Assembly: GCA_044449065.1 (NCBI GenBank)
Contig: JBIOHP010000001.1
Coordinates: 62,001-126,000 of the forward strand
DNA length: 64,000 nucleotides
Origin: JBIOHP01 sp044449065
GTDB taxonomy: Bacteria; Bacteroidota; Ignavibacteria; UBA10030; SZUA-254
Direction: 5' to 3'
Positions 46,627-55,967 of this stretch are shown here, piece after piece (the first letter of the stretch is position 1; each line of letters opens with the position of its first letter). The notes below the pieces were generated by a model. The model saw only the letters and a program-made list of their open reading frames with translations. It did not search any database and was not told the origin of the DNA. A program made the position numbers and the translations under genes.

Positions 46627-48009
46627 ATGCAAAATATTTTACTTACAGCAATTATTATATTCAGCTTCTTAGCCTCAACAGCATTGTCAAAAGAGACCAC
46701 GAACTCTGTGAGTCTCAATAGTACATTAGATTCTACCTCAACATCGGGAGATACTACGTCTGCTGCCGCGAACGAACCGTTTGCATGGGGCGATTTTACA
46801 TGGCTGCAGGGCAATAGTCGGCTTCATAAGCAGGTTCTCGATTCCAAATATTTCACCGGTGACATGACGATGGATATGAACTACAATTTCAACTTCCACC
46901 ATCCGATAGATCACACGAATTCTGGTTCAACCGCGACCTTCCGATCCGATGAATTAAACGTCTCATATATAGAAGCGGGAGGTGACTTTCACGATCCCGA
47001 GAGTGGTGCGCGCGGGAGACTCATGCTAGAATTTGGATCCCGGTCTACTGGAGTCCCGCGCAACGATGCCACTCCGTTGCGGGGACAGTTTGACTTATAC
47101 ACTGCCCTCCGTTTTGTAACTGAAGGATATGTGGGTATGCATCTTAACGACATGCACGGGGTTAATATAGATGTCGGAATTTTCAAATCCTATGTGGGGC
47201 TGATGGGATATAATAACTTTGAAAACTGGAACTATCAGAATTCATTCACGTCGGATAATACTCCATGGTTCTTCACAGGTGTCCGCGTTCAAACATTTCC
47301 TACAGACAGATTGAAATTGGAATATTGGATCATCAACGGGTGGCAGACATATGGGATGTTCAATGAGCAACCGGGCTTCGGTTTTCAGACGATCTATCGC
47401 CCTCAAGAATCGGTCTCGATTCTTGCAAGCGCCTATACCGGTTGGGATACTCCGGTTACACCCGGACGGATTCGATTTCACAGCGATAACAGTTTCCTCT
47501 TACGTTATCGAAAACAACCCGGTAGTTTTATCCCGAAGGCTGCCTTTTCTATAACCGGAGATATTGGGTTCGAAAATGGCAGCGGTGTCGTTCCTTTCGG
47601 CGGTGATTCCGCAACTCCTGCGCAAAACTTCCTTAGTTGGATGTTCTATCATCGTCTTTGGCTTGGTTCGGACGAGCATTTCGCCTGGACATTTGGGGGC
47701 GGTCAACTGCACAATCCCGGACGGTATTTGGCGCTTCTTCCCACCGGGGCAGGAGTTCTTTCGCAAAATCCAGGAGATCAGTTTGACGCGTGGGATTTTT
47801 CAACCGGGATGCAATTTATGCCCAATGAACATGTAACATGGGGCCTCGAATTCGTCCATCGCCAAGCATCTGTTCCGTATTTTGCCGGACCCGGAGGACT
47901 TACTTCGCCGAATGGTTGGAATCCACCCATAGGCAACCCGACGGGTTTCGTCGCTGATCTTGTAACAAGCGAAAACCGAATCATCGGTTCGCTTATAGTA
48001 CGTTTTTGA
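46627..48009 (+). CDS. Outer-membrane beta-barrel protein within the kdp locus
   Basis: 460 residues, signal peptide about 1-20 (ALSKETT). After a Ser/Thr-rich linker the sequence alternates polar and aromatic strands and ends with NRIIGSLIVRF, a terminal-aromatic barrel ending. Pieces such as KLEYWIINGWQTYGMFNEQP and YRPQESVSILASAYTGWDTP resemble the BBP2/porin-like family. It lies 20 bases after the small membrane protein gene that follows kdpB and is probably part of the transcript, an odd partner for a cytoplasmic-membrane pump. Confidence 0.72.
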   Translation: MQNILLTAIIIFSFLASTALSKETTNSVSLNSTLDSTSTSGDTTSAAANEPFAWGDFTWLQGNSRLHKQVLDSKYFTGDMTMDMNYNFNFHHPIDHTNSGSTATFRSDELNVSYIEAGGDFHDPESGARGRLMLEFGSRSTGVPRNDATPLRGQFDLYTALRFVTEGYVGMHLNDMHGVNIDVGIFKSYVGLMGYNNFENWNYQNSFTSDNTPWFFTGVRVQTFPTDRLKLEYWIINGWQTYGMFNEQPGFGFQTIYRPQESVSILASAYTGWDTPVTPGRIRFHSDNSFLLRYRKQPGSFIPKAAFSITGDIGFENGSGVVPFGGDSATPAQNFLSWMFYHRLWLGSDEHFAWTFGGGQLHNPGRYLALLPTGAGVLSQNPGDQFDAWDFSTGMQFMPNEHVTWGLEFVHRQASVPYFAGPGGLTSPNGWNPPIGNPTGFVADLVTSENRIIGSLIVRF

Positions 48010-48049
48010 CCCTTACGATGGATGAATTTACAATGGGAAGCATTATGTA

Positions 48050-48256
48050 ATGGGTACGTATCGCGAATATCTCTCAAATCGGTGGAAATCACGCCTCAAT
48101 CGGTTTAATTATCACTCAACATCTTCGCCTTCATGCGAAGAACGGGATTTCCAATTCGCTCGTTTTGGTTTGATAATTGCAGCGGTATTACTAGGTTTAT
48201 TGGGTATTTCTGAAATAGTATTTTTTGGTATGATGCTATGGTACTTGATCCGATGA
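48050..48256 (+). CDS. Small membrane protein, unknown (68 residues)
   Basis: 68 residues: a basic, Arg/Ser-rich N-terminal half and a hydrophobic C-terminal segment (about 37-67: FGLIIAAVLLGLLGISEIVFF) long enough for one or two helices. No family was recognised. It stands between the barrel gene and the TRAP genes on the same strand with 40- and 136-base gaps. A real but uncertain gene. Confidence 0.5.
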   Translation: MGTYREYLSNRWKSRLNRFNYHSTSSPSCEERDFQFARFGLIIAAVLLGLLGISEIVFFGMMLWYLIR

Positions 48257-48392
48257 ATTGAATAAAAATTCAAGGAAATTTCTATGGAGGTGAATTTTGA
48301 GCATATCGAAATAATGTGAATGAAAGTGATTGAAGGAGTTCGTATATTGATAGGAATAATAGAAATCCATACGTATTTAACAAACTTTTTCA

Positions 48393-48899
48393 ATGAATTT
48401 CATTCTAAGTATTGATACGGGAATAACCCGGGTAGTTAATTTCATGCTTGTCGTCCTTTTCATTTTCATGCTGGGTCTTGCCGTCATCCAGGTGATTCTC
48501 CGATACTTTTTTAACAGCGGGATATTGTGGGGAGATATCGTAGCGCGTAATCTTGTTCTCTGGGTGGGGATGCTTGGAGCGATTCTGGCAACACGGGAGA
48601 ATAAACATTTCCACATCGATGTGCTGACGCGTTTTCTTAAGAATCGTCATCAGGTCTGGTTCAAGAGTTTCTCAGATTTATTTTCTGCGGTGATATGTTA
48701 TTTTCTGGGGCAGGCGAGTATTACATTTCTTGCACTCGATACAGAGACACGAACCTTCTTTAATCTTCCGATCATCGTTATCGAAATTATTATTCCAATC
48801 GGTTTCTACCTGATGATGCTGCAATTTATTGTACACATGGTTTTAAATTTTAGCGCGAAGGTTCCACCGGATTCAGCATCCATTCAAACAGGGCCTTGA
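48393..48899 (+). CDS. TRAP transporter small permease (DctQ-like)
   Basis: 168 residues, four hydrophobic helices with the DctQ signature VILRYFFNSGILWGDIVARN, then LVLWVGMLGAILATRENKHFHIDVL. TRAP transporters take up organic acids with Na+/H+ and need a DctP solute-binding protein. It is followed three bases later by the large permease, and no dctP gene is nearby. Confidence 0.92.
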   Translation: MNFILSIDTGITRVVNFMLVVLFIFMLGLAVIQVILRYFFNSGILWGDIVARNLVLWVGMLGAILATRENKHFHIDVLTRFLKNRHQVWFKSFSDLFSAVICYFLGQASITFLALDTETRTFFNLPIIVIEIIIPIGFYLMMLQFIVHMVLNFSAKVPPDSASIQTGP

Positions 48900-48902
48900 G
48901 CG

Positions 48903-50183
48903 ATGACTGGATATGTAATCGTAGGAATTATTCTTGTCATTCTTTCTATTGCCGGAACTCCACTGTTCACCATAACAGCCGCCATTGCGCTCCTTGCATT
49001 TCACGCGGTCGGGATAGATACGGCAGCTATCATTATCGAATTATCCCGGCTTGCTGATTTTCCAGGTTTGATAGCGATTCCGTTATTTACATTTGCCGGG
49101 TATATTCTCGCCGAAAGCCAGGCCCCGCGCAGATTAATGAATCTCGTTCAAGCGGTACTCGGTTGGATTCCGGGAGGGATGGCAGTGGTAGCGTTATGCA
49201 CAACTGCCGTATTTACCGCATTCACCGGCGCTTCTGGTGTTACTATTATAGCATTGGGAGGATTACTGTATCCAGCGCTCCTTAACGAAGGATATCCGGA
49301 GAATTTTTCTCTTGGACTCATCACCACATCCGGTAGTTTGGGTTTGTTATTTCCGCCCTCGCTGCCGATTATCTTATACGCTCTTGTGGCAAAAGTAAGT
49401 CTCGACGCTCTTTTTATCGCCGGGGTATTGCCGGGGATGCTTCTTATTGGGATTCTCTCAGTGTATAGCATTCGCGTGGGAGTTCGCGCAAAAGTAGTTC
49501 GTACGGCGTTTTCAGGCGCAAATGTTTGGCATTCATTCAAAGACGCCGCATGGGAATTACCCTTGCCTGTGTTGATACTTGGGGGAATATACGGCGGCGC
49601 ATTTACAGCAACGGAAGCTGCCGCGATAACTGCTTTTTATGCGTTCATCGTTGAGGTGTTTATTCGCAGAGACCTGAAGCTTTTCAAAGACGTACCACGC
49701 ATAATTAGAGGTAGCATGGTGTTAGTTGGCGCGATTCTTATTATGCTTGGGGCAGCAATGGGATTGACGAATTATCTTATTGATCAGGAAATTCCGCAAA
49801 CGCTTTTCAATATCATCAACCAGTACGTCCACAATAAATACACTTTTTTAATAATCTTGAATGCGATCCTCCTGGGCATTAATATGCTGGAGGTGTTTTC
49901 AGCTATCATCATCATCGTCCCTATCATGCTGCCTATCGCGATGAAATATGAGATCGATCCGATTCATATGGGAGTCATGTTTCTGCTAAATCTTGAAATC
50001 GGGTATATGATTCCGCCGTTATCCTTGAATTGCTTTCTGACAAGCTCGCGTTTCAATAAACCGTTAACGCAAGTATTCCGCTCCGTAGTGCCGTTTCTTG
50101 CACTCTTGCTTGCAGTCTTGATGATAATAACCTATGTGCCTGATCTGAGTCTCATATTCTCGGGTTGGTGGAGAAAAGTGTGA
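48903..50183 (+). CDS. TRAP transporter large permease (DctM-like)
   Basis: 426 residues, about 12 hydrophobic helices with the DctM signatures PLFTFAGYILAESQAPRRLM, AVFTAFTGASGVTIIALGG, LLFPPSLPIILYA, GGAFTATEAAAITAFYAF and MIPPLSLNCFLTSSRF. It forms the transport unit with the small permease. It has no associated solute-binding protein here, which is unusual for TRAP systems. Confidence 0.95.
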   Translation: MTGYVIVGIILVILSIAGTPLFTITAAIALLAFHAVGIDTAAIIIELSRLADFPGLIAIPLFTFAGYILAESQAPRRLMNLVQAVLGWIPGGMAVVALCTTAVFTAFTGASGVTIIALGGLLYPALLNEGYPENFSLGLITTSGSLGLLFPPSLPIILYALVAKVSLDALFIAGVLPGMLLIGILSVYSIRVGVRAKVVRTAFSGANVWHSFKDAAWELPLPVLILGGIYGGAFTATEAAAITAFYAFIVEVFIRRDLKLFKDVPRIIRGSMVLVGAILIMLGAAMGLTNYLIDQEIPQTLFNIINQYVHNKYTFLIILNAILLGINMLEVFSAIIIIVPIMLPIAMKYEIDPIHMGVMFLLNLEIGYMIPPLSLNCFLTSSRFNKPLTQVFRSVVPFLALLLAVLMIITYVPDLSLIFSGWWRKV

Positions 50184-50231
50184 GTCTTTTACGGAACCAA
50201 ATTGAATTAATTATCTGTAACCTGATATAGC

Positions 50232-52907
50232 ATGTCCTCCGAAATTGATAACCGCCCTGATCCTGATGCTATTCTTCAGGCGTTGAAGAAGGAAGAGGAG
50301 AGAGCGCAAAAAGCAAAGCTGAAGATTTTCTTCGGTATGTGTGCCGGTGTGGGAAAGACGTACGATATGCTCAAAGCAGCCCATGAAGCAAAGTCGAAGG
50401 GTATCGATATTGTTATCGGCTATGTTGAAACGCATAAACGGGCGGAAACCGAGGCGCTGCTTGATGGGCTTGCAATTATTCCGAGAAAAAAAACCGAATA
50501 CCGGGGAGCTGTATTGGAAGAGATGGATCTCAACGCAATACTTGCACGAAAGCCGCAGCTTGTTCTTGTGGATGAATTAGCCCATACGAATGCCCCCGGT
50601 AGCCGCCATACCAAGCGATATCAGGATGTTCAGGAACTTTTAGAAAATGGAATCGATGTTTACACGACCCTGAACGTGCAGCATCTCGAAAGCCGGGCGG
50701 ATACCGTTGCCCAGATCACCGGCTCAATGATTCGTGAAACGGTGCCCGATTCAATATTCGATCAGGCAAATGAAATTGAAATTATAGACATTCCTCCGGA
50801 AGAGTTATTGAAACGTTTGAGCGATGGGAAAGTATACGCCCCGGAACGTTCTCAGCAAGCCATTCAAAATTTCTTCAAGAAAGGTAACCTCACTGCCTTA
50901 CGCGAGATGGCGCTGCGGCTCACCGCAGAACGTGTTGACCATCAACTGCGCGATTTCATGCAGACTGAACGGATTTCTGGTCCGTGGAAATCGGGTTCGC
51001 GGATTATCGTAGGTATTAGTGCCAGTCCTCAAAGCGCATCTCTTATCCGCTGGGCGAGGCGAATGGCATATACTATGGATGCAACTTGGGTCGCAGTCTA
51101 CGTTGAACGATCGGTTTCGCTTTCTGAAATGGGTAAAATTCAACTTGGTAAAAACATAAAACTTGCACGGGAGCTTGGCGCGGAAATATTTACGACCGCA
51201 GATGAAGATATTGCGCAGGCGCTTCTGCGGGTTGCCAATCAACAAAATGCCACGCAAATTCTCATTGGTAAATCTCAATCTTCCGTTAGAATCCGAAAGA
51301 ATCTTATCGACCGTTTGATTGAGAAGAGCGGGAATCTGGATATTTATATTGTCGGCGGTAATGCCGAATCGGAAGGACGTTCTAAACGATTTTATCTTCC
51401 CGAAATTCAATCAGGGTTACTGCAATACCTCATCGCAGGAGCCATCATTTCTGCGGTTGCGCTTATTTGTTTTCCTGCAACACAATTTTTTGGCTATCAG
51501 ACCGTTTCATTGATCCTGTTGCTTGTAGTGGCATTACTGCCGCTTAGATTCGGAAGCGGCCCGGTGTTATTAGCTGCGGCATTAAGCGCGTTATTGTGGG
51601 ATTATTTATTCATCCCTCCAAGATTTACATTCGTTGTTGCCCAGGGGCAGGATATCCTCATGCTTATCACATATTTTGCGATTGCCGCGGTGACAGGCAC
51701 CCTGACTGCACGCGTCCGTGCACGAGAGAAAGCTGTGCGGCAGCGGGAAGAACGTGCGATTGCACTCTACACGCTCACGAAAGATCTCTCGAATGCATCC
51801 AAGCAGGATGATGTTGCGCTGGCAGCGGTTTCCAATATAAAAAAATTCTTCGATGCGGAAGCATCTGTCTTTCTCAGTGAAACAGACGGGGATATTTTCA
51901 CCAAAGCCCATCCCGCGAGCAGCTACGAAGTCGATCAGAAAGAATTCAGCGTCGCCTCATGGGTGTACTGGAATGAAAAGAAAGCCGGTAAATCAACCGA
52001 TACGCTTCCATTCGCAACCGCAACCTACTTTCCGATGTCGGGACCACGGTATCCCCTGGGAGTTGTTGGAGTGAGATTAAAACCGAAACACCAGTTTACC
52101 ATAGACCAGGAAGCACTGCTGCAAAACTTCCTCACCCAGATTGCCTCTGCACTCGAGCGGGAACAGCTCAACGAAATTGCGAAGAAATCAATTACCTTCG
52201 TCGAATCGGAGCGCTTATATAAAACACTTTTTAATTCCGTATCGCACGAATTGCGTACTCCGGTCGCGGCGATCCTCACGGCATCCGAAGCATTGCTCGA
52301 GGGATTGCAGGGGAGCCAGATCGGTATCCAGCGCGATCTTGTCAATGAAATTCATACTGCCACCGGCCGGTTGAATCGCCTTATCGGTAATCTTCTCGAT
52401 ATGACGCGGCTCGATTCCGGCAGGATAACTCCCATGGTCGATTGGTGCGACCTTCACGACCTCATCAATTCCGCAGTGAATAAACTTGAACACGAACTTT
52501 CCCAGCATAGTGTTATCATCGATATTCCTCCCGAGTTTCCATTAATTAAATTGGATTTTGGATTGATAGAACAATCGATCGCAAATGTTCTTTTGAATGG
52601 AGCAACATACACTCCCAGCGGGTCTGAAATCCACATTCGTTGTTCTATGGAGGGGGACGATTGTTTGATTATCATTTCGGATAATGGCCCGGGATTTCCA
52701 CAAGAATCTTTACCGAGAGTGTTCGAAAAATTTTACCGCGTTCCAGGGACTTCATCAGGCGGTTCAGGTTTGGGTTTATCGATAGCGAAGGGTTTCGTTG
52801 AAGCTCACAAAGGATCAATAAAGGTTGAAAACCGGATTCAGGGCGGGGCGCAATTCACTATTCGGCTTCCTGCTCTATCTGTCTCTCAACAGATCAAACC
52901 GCAATGA
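50232..52907 (+). CDS. kdpD: Osmosensitive K+ channel sensor kinase KdpD
   Basis: 891 residues. The N-terminal KdpD domain has Walker A GMCAGVGKT (35-43) and Walker B-like QLVLVDELAHTNAPGSRHTKR. A USP-like domain (about 250-370) follows, then a short DUF4118 membrane region of four helices (about 390-500), a GAF-like region, HisKA with H672 in NSVSHELRTPVAAIL, and HATPase_c (DNGPGFPQ, GSGLGLSIAKG). It senses low K+ or turgor and phosphorylates KdpE. Overlaps kdpE by four bases. Confidence 0.97.
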   Translation: MSSEIDNRPDPDAILQALKKEEERAQKAKLKIFFGMCAGVGKTYDMLKAAHEAKSKGIDIVIGYVETHKRAETEALLDGLAIIPRKKTEYRGAVLEEMDLNAILARKPQLVLVDELAHTNAPGSRHTKRYQDVQELLENGIDVYTTLNVQHLESRADTVAQITGSMIRETVPDSIFDQANEIEIIDIPPEELLKRLSDGKVYAPERSQQAIQNFFKKGNLTALREMALRLTAERVDHQLRDFMQTERISGPWKSGSRIIVGISASPQSASLIRWARRMAYTMDATWVAVYVERSVSLSEMGKIQLGKNIKLARELGAEIFTTADEDIAQALLRVANQQNATQILIGKSQSSVRIRKNLIDRLIEKSGNLDIYIVGGNAESEGRSKRFYLPEIQSGLLQYLIAGAIISAVALICFPATQFFGYQTVSLILLLVVALLPLRFGSGPVLLAAALSALLWDYLFIPPRFTFVVAQGQDILMLITYFAIAAVTGTLTARVRAREKAVRQREERAIALYTLTKDLSNASKQDDVALAAVSNIKKFFDAEASVFLSETDGDIFTKAHPASSYEVDQKEFSVASWVYWNEKKAGKSTDTLPFATATYFPMSGPRYPLGVVGVRLKPKHQFTIDQEALLQNFLTQIASALEREQLNEIAKKSITFVESERLYKTLFNSVSHELRTPVAAILTASEALLEGLQGSQIGIQRDLVNEIHTATGRLNRLIGNLLDMTRLDSGRITPMVDWCDLHDLINSAVNKLEHELSQHSVIIDIPPEFPLIKLDFGLIEQSIANVLLNGATYTPSGSEIHIRCSMEGDDCLIIISDNGPGFPQESLPRVFEKFYRVPGTSSGGSGLGLSIAKGFVEAHKGSIKVENRIQGGAQFTIRLPALSVSQQIKPQ

Positions 52908-53596
52908 CCAATCAGCCGCATATCCTGGTTATCGATGATGAAATTCAAATCCGTCGGTTGTTAAAAATCACCCTCGAAGCTGAGGGATTTAAAGTGAGTA
53001 TGGCGTCAAGCGGTGCTGAAGGTCTTCAGCAGGCAGTGATGGCAAGACCCGAAATTATTATACTGGATTTGGGGCTTCCGGATATGGACGGAATTGAGGT
53101 CTTGAAAAAATTACGGGAGTGGGCAACGCTGCCGATTCTTATTCTTTCGGTCAGATCAAGCGAACAAACCATCATCGCCGCTCTCGATGCGGGAGCAAAC
53201 GATTATTTGACAAAACCGTTTCGTTCGGGCGAGCTTCTGGCGCGTGTACGCGCTGCGATACGGCACCATTTGCCGATGGAACAAGGAGAGATATTTCATG
53301 CGGGCTCCCTCAGTGTGGATTTCTCGGCAAGGGTTGTGAAAAAGTTCAATGAGGTTATCAAACTGACGCCAACGGAATATTCATTGCTCACGCTGTTTAT
53401 CAGAAATGCCGGGAAAGTCTTAACGCATCGATTTATCGTACAACAGGTATGGGGACCATCGTTTGAAGAAGAATCGCAGTATTCACGCATTTATGTTGGT
53501 CAATTGCGGAAAAAATTGGAAGACGATCCGGCAAAACCGAAGGTTTTTCAAACCGAATCCGGCATCGGTTACCGAATGGTGGTGGAGGAGAATTAA
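52904..53596 (+). CDS. kdpE: KDP operon response regulator KdpE
   Basis: 230 residues: receiver domain with phosphoacceptor D55 (IIILDLGLPDMDG), K in YLTKPFRSGEL, then an OmpR/PhoB winged-helix domain ending GIGYRMV (FQTESGIGYRMVVEEN). It activates kdp transcription with KdpD. Overlaps kdpD (ATGA). Confidence 0.97.
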   Translation: MTNQPHILVIDDEIQIRRLLKITLEAEGFKVSMASSGAEGLQQAVMARPEIIILDLGLPDMDGIEVLKKLREWATLPILILSVRSSEQTIIAALDAGANDYLTKPFRSGELLARVRAAIRHHLPMEQGEIFHAGSLSVDFSARVVKKFNEVIKLTPTEYSLLTLFIRNAGKVLTHRFIVQQVWGPSFEEESQYSRIYVGQLRKKLEDDPAKPKVFQTESGIGYRMVVEEN

Positions 53597-53630
53597 AGAA
53601 TAGCCAATTTATGAGTGACCAGGGTACGCG

Positions 53631-55067
53631 TTAACCCTTCAGTGTAAATTGAAAAACGCTGCCCTTGCCCGGCTCACTTTGAACCTCAATTTTGCTTCCA
53701 TGCGCTTCCAGGATATGCTTCACGATCGCTAATCCCAGTCCCGTGCCCCCGGCTTCGCGCGATCGCTCCTTATCAACACGGTAGAATCGTTCAAAGATTC
53801 TCGGGATATGTTCGGCGGGTATTCCTACTCCCGCATCCGAGACGGAAATTGTGATTCCTTTATCACCCTGTTCGTACGAAACCTTGACATGTCCGTCCGG
53901 CTTATTATACTTAATCGCATTATCGATCAAATTGATCATCACTTGTTTGAGCCGTTCTTTATCACCCACGACTTCGCGAGCGGGCGTTGTACCATCGAAT
54001 TCCAGCATAATATTTCTTTCCCTGGCGAGATGCGACATTTCTTCTACTACCTGGGAAAGCAGCTCTCGTACCGGAAAGTACCGGAAACTTAGTTTCATGT
54101 CGCCGGATTCGATACGGGAGATTTCTATCAAATCACTCAGCAATGCATTTAAACGCTTTGTATTTTCCAGGGCGCGGTTAACGAAATCTTTGCTTACCTC
54201 TTTATCCTCTAAGGCGCCTCCCGAAAGTGTTTCGAGAATACCTTGAATGGCGAAGATGGGAGTGCGAAGTTCATGTGAAACGTTGCCGAGAAATTCGGTG
54301 CGGACCCTTTCGAGTTTTTTCAGCTTGGTGATATCTTCGTTGAGCTTATCGACCATGCTGTTAAGACTGAGGGCAAGCTTGCCGAATTCGCCTCCCGATG
54401 AGAGCGGTATTCGCCGTCCAAGATCGCCCGAACGTATTTGTTCAGCGATAAACGCCATATCTTTAATCGGTCTTGCCATTCGCGTCGAGAGATAGATGCT
54501 TATTCCAGTGACTACAACAAGCAGGATGATGCTGGTAAGGAGTATTTTGGAGCGAATATCACTCATGACCGCATTAATTTGTGTCAGGGGAACGCTTACC
54601 CGTATAAACGCCGCTTCATGGAAATGATTTGTCGGCGGAAATGGGGTAATTATTTTTTTTGCTATGTATAACATTTCTAGATCGATCGTTGCGCTGCGGC
54701 GCGAAGCTAAACCATATTCTTCTTGAATCGATTGTTGCACTTCCGGTCGTTGAAGATGATTTTCCATGTTACGTATTTTGTCAGGGGGAAGGTCGGATTC
54801 AAATATAACGGCGCCGTTCGTATCGATCATCGTGAGGTGGACATTTGCCGCTTTCGCGTACTGTTGGAGATGGTTGTAATTTGCGGAGTTGTTCTCTGTG
54901 AAATCTCTGATGATAAATTCCGCCTGTTGAATCTGGGTTTTCATTTCTTCAATCAGGCGCGTGCGGTAATAATTCTCCAGTGAAATTGTTGAAAAGATCG
55001 AGGTTGCGAGTATGATACCAATCGACAAGGAAAGCATGAGAAGCGTTAACTTGAACTGAATTTTCAT
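53631..55067 (-). CDS. PhoR-like sensor histidine kinase
   Basis: 478 residues: TM1 (about 7-27), extracytoplasmic domain (28-168, including LRRPEV-like and ERTFYR-free spacer), TM2 (about 172-192), HAMP (about 193-245), HisKA with H265 in GNVSHELRTPIFAIQGILETL and HATPase_c (NLIDNAIKYNKPDGH, DAGVGIPAEHIPRIFERFYR, GTGLGLAIVKHIL). The short hydrophobic N-terminus, absence of a PAS domain before HisKA and pairing with an OmpR-type regulator 3 bases upstream fit PhoR/PhoP-type phosphate kinases. Ends 35 bases from kdpE, convergent. Confidence 0.85.
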   Translation of the reverse strand: MKIQFKLTLLMLSLSIGIILATSIFSTISLENYYRTRLIEEMKTQIQQAEFIIRDFTENNSANYNHLQQYAKAANVHLTMIDTNGAVIFESDLPPDKIRNMENHLQRPEVQQSIQEEYGLASRRSATIDLEMLYIAKKIITPFPPTNHFHEAAFIRVSVPLTQINAVMSDIRSKILLTSIILLVVVTGISIYLSTRMARPIKDMAFIAEQIRSGDLGRRIPLSSGGEFGKLALSLNSMVDKLNEDITKLKKLERVRTEFLGNVSHELRTPIFAIQGILETLSGGALEDKEVSKDFVNRALENTKRLNALLSDLIEISRIESGDMKLSFRYFPVRELLSQVVEEMSHLARERNIMLEFDGTTPAREVVGDKERLKQVMINLIDNAIKYNKPDGHVKVSYEQGDKGITISVSDAGVGIPAEHIPRIFERFYRVDKERSREAGGTGLGLAIVKHILEAHGSKIEVQSEPGKGSVFQFTLKG

Positions 55068-55069
55068 TG

Positions 55070-55780
55070 TTATTCTCTCAGTCGATATCCTACCCCTTTT
55101 ATTGTTTCAATAAGATCGGTGTGGTCGCCTAATTTCTCACGTATCTTACGGATATGGACGTCGATGGTTCTATCCACAACGTGCACATCGGATCCCCACA
55201 CGGCGTTCAGAAGGGTATCTCGATTTATAACTTCGCCGGCATGCTGCGCGAGGTAGAGGAGAACCTCGTATTCTTTTTTCGGAAAAAATACTTCTTTTTT
55301 GTTAATAATAATAATATGCTGGCGGGGATCTATTTCAAGCGGTCCGATTTTAATTGTTTGTTCTATAACTTCTTTTACCTCAAATTTGCGCAGAACATTT
55401 TTAATTCGCGCGAGGAGTTTTGGGATACTGATCGGTTTTAGAATAAAATCTTCGGCGCCAAGCTCCAAGCCAAGGACTTCGTCAACCTCGGTGCCTTTTG
55501 CAGTGAGAAAGATCACGGGGATGTGCGCTGTCCTGGGATTTTTTTTCAATTGTTTGATAGCTTCCCATCCGTCGTACTCGGGCATCATCACATCAAGAAG
55601 AATAAGATTGGGTTTTTGCTGAGCCAGTTCAAGCGCTTGTTTGCCGTTCAGCGCCGCAAGAACAGTGTACCCTTCCTTGTGGAGATTGTATTTAATTATT
55701 TCCAGGATATCTTTATCGTCGTCAACAGCAAGAATTGTTTTTGGCATAAGTCCGTTGTGATGGTGTAATGAATGCATCAT
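55070..55780 (-). CDS. PhoB/PhoP-like response regulator
   Basis: 236 residues (224 if started at the ATG at 55747, MPKTILAVDDDKD, which is closer to the family start). Receiver domain with D63 (LILLDVMMPEYDG), T in VIFLTAKG and K in FILKPISIP, then an OmpR/PhoB winged-helix domain ending DLIETIKGVGYRLRE. It is followed two bases later by the sensor kinase. Context (pst operon, shared Pho-box motif) suggests the phosphate regulator. Confidence 0.88.
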   Translation of the reverse strand: MMHSLHHHNGLMPKTILAVDDDKDILEIIKYNLHKEGYTVLAALNGKQALELAQQKPNLILLDVMMPEYDGWEAIKQLKKNPRTAHIPVIFLTAKGTEVDEVLGLELGAEDFILKPISIPKLLARIKNVLRKFEVKEVIEQTIKIGPLEIDPRQHIIIINKKEVFFPKKEYEVLLYLAQHAGEVINRDTLLNAVWGSDVHVVDRTIDVHIRKIREKLGDHTDLIETIKGVGYRLRE

Positions 55781-55884
55781 AATGTAAAATAATTCTTGAT
55801 AAAATGCTTCTATAAGAAAAAATATTATTCAAATTTACTCTCCAGATTTACTCTTAAAGGGAGTAGGATGCCTCATTTGGTTTT

Positions 55885-55925
55885 ATTAACAATTTCATAA
55901 TAGTTCCCTCATTCTGAGATAATAT
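55885..55925 (+). promoter_or_regulatory. Candidate Pho box upstream of the GIY-YIG-like gene
   Basis: ATTAACA-ATTT-CATAATA at 55885-55902 matches the array before the porin-pst operon: 17 bases (TTAACAATTTCATAATA) are identical. A weak third unit CCTCATT and a TAATAT at 55920-55925 follow. Orientation is toward the 55968 gene. Confidence 0.5.
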
Positions 55926-55967
55926 ATCAATAGTATATTAGTCCGGTGATTATGGAAAGGAGTTACT

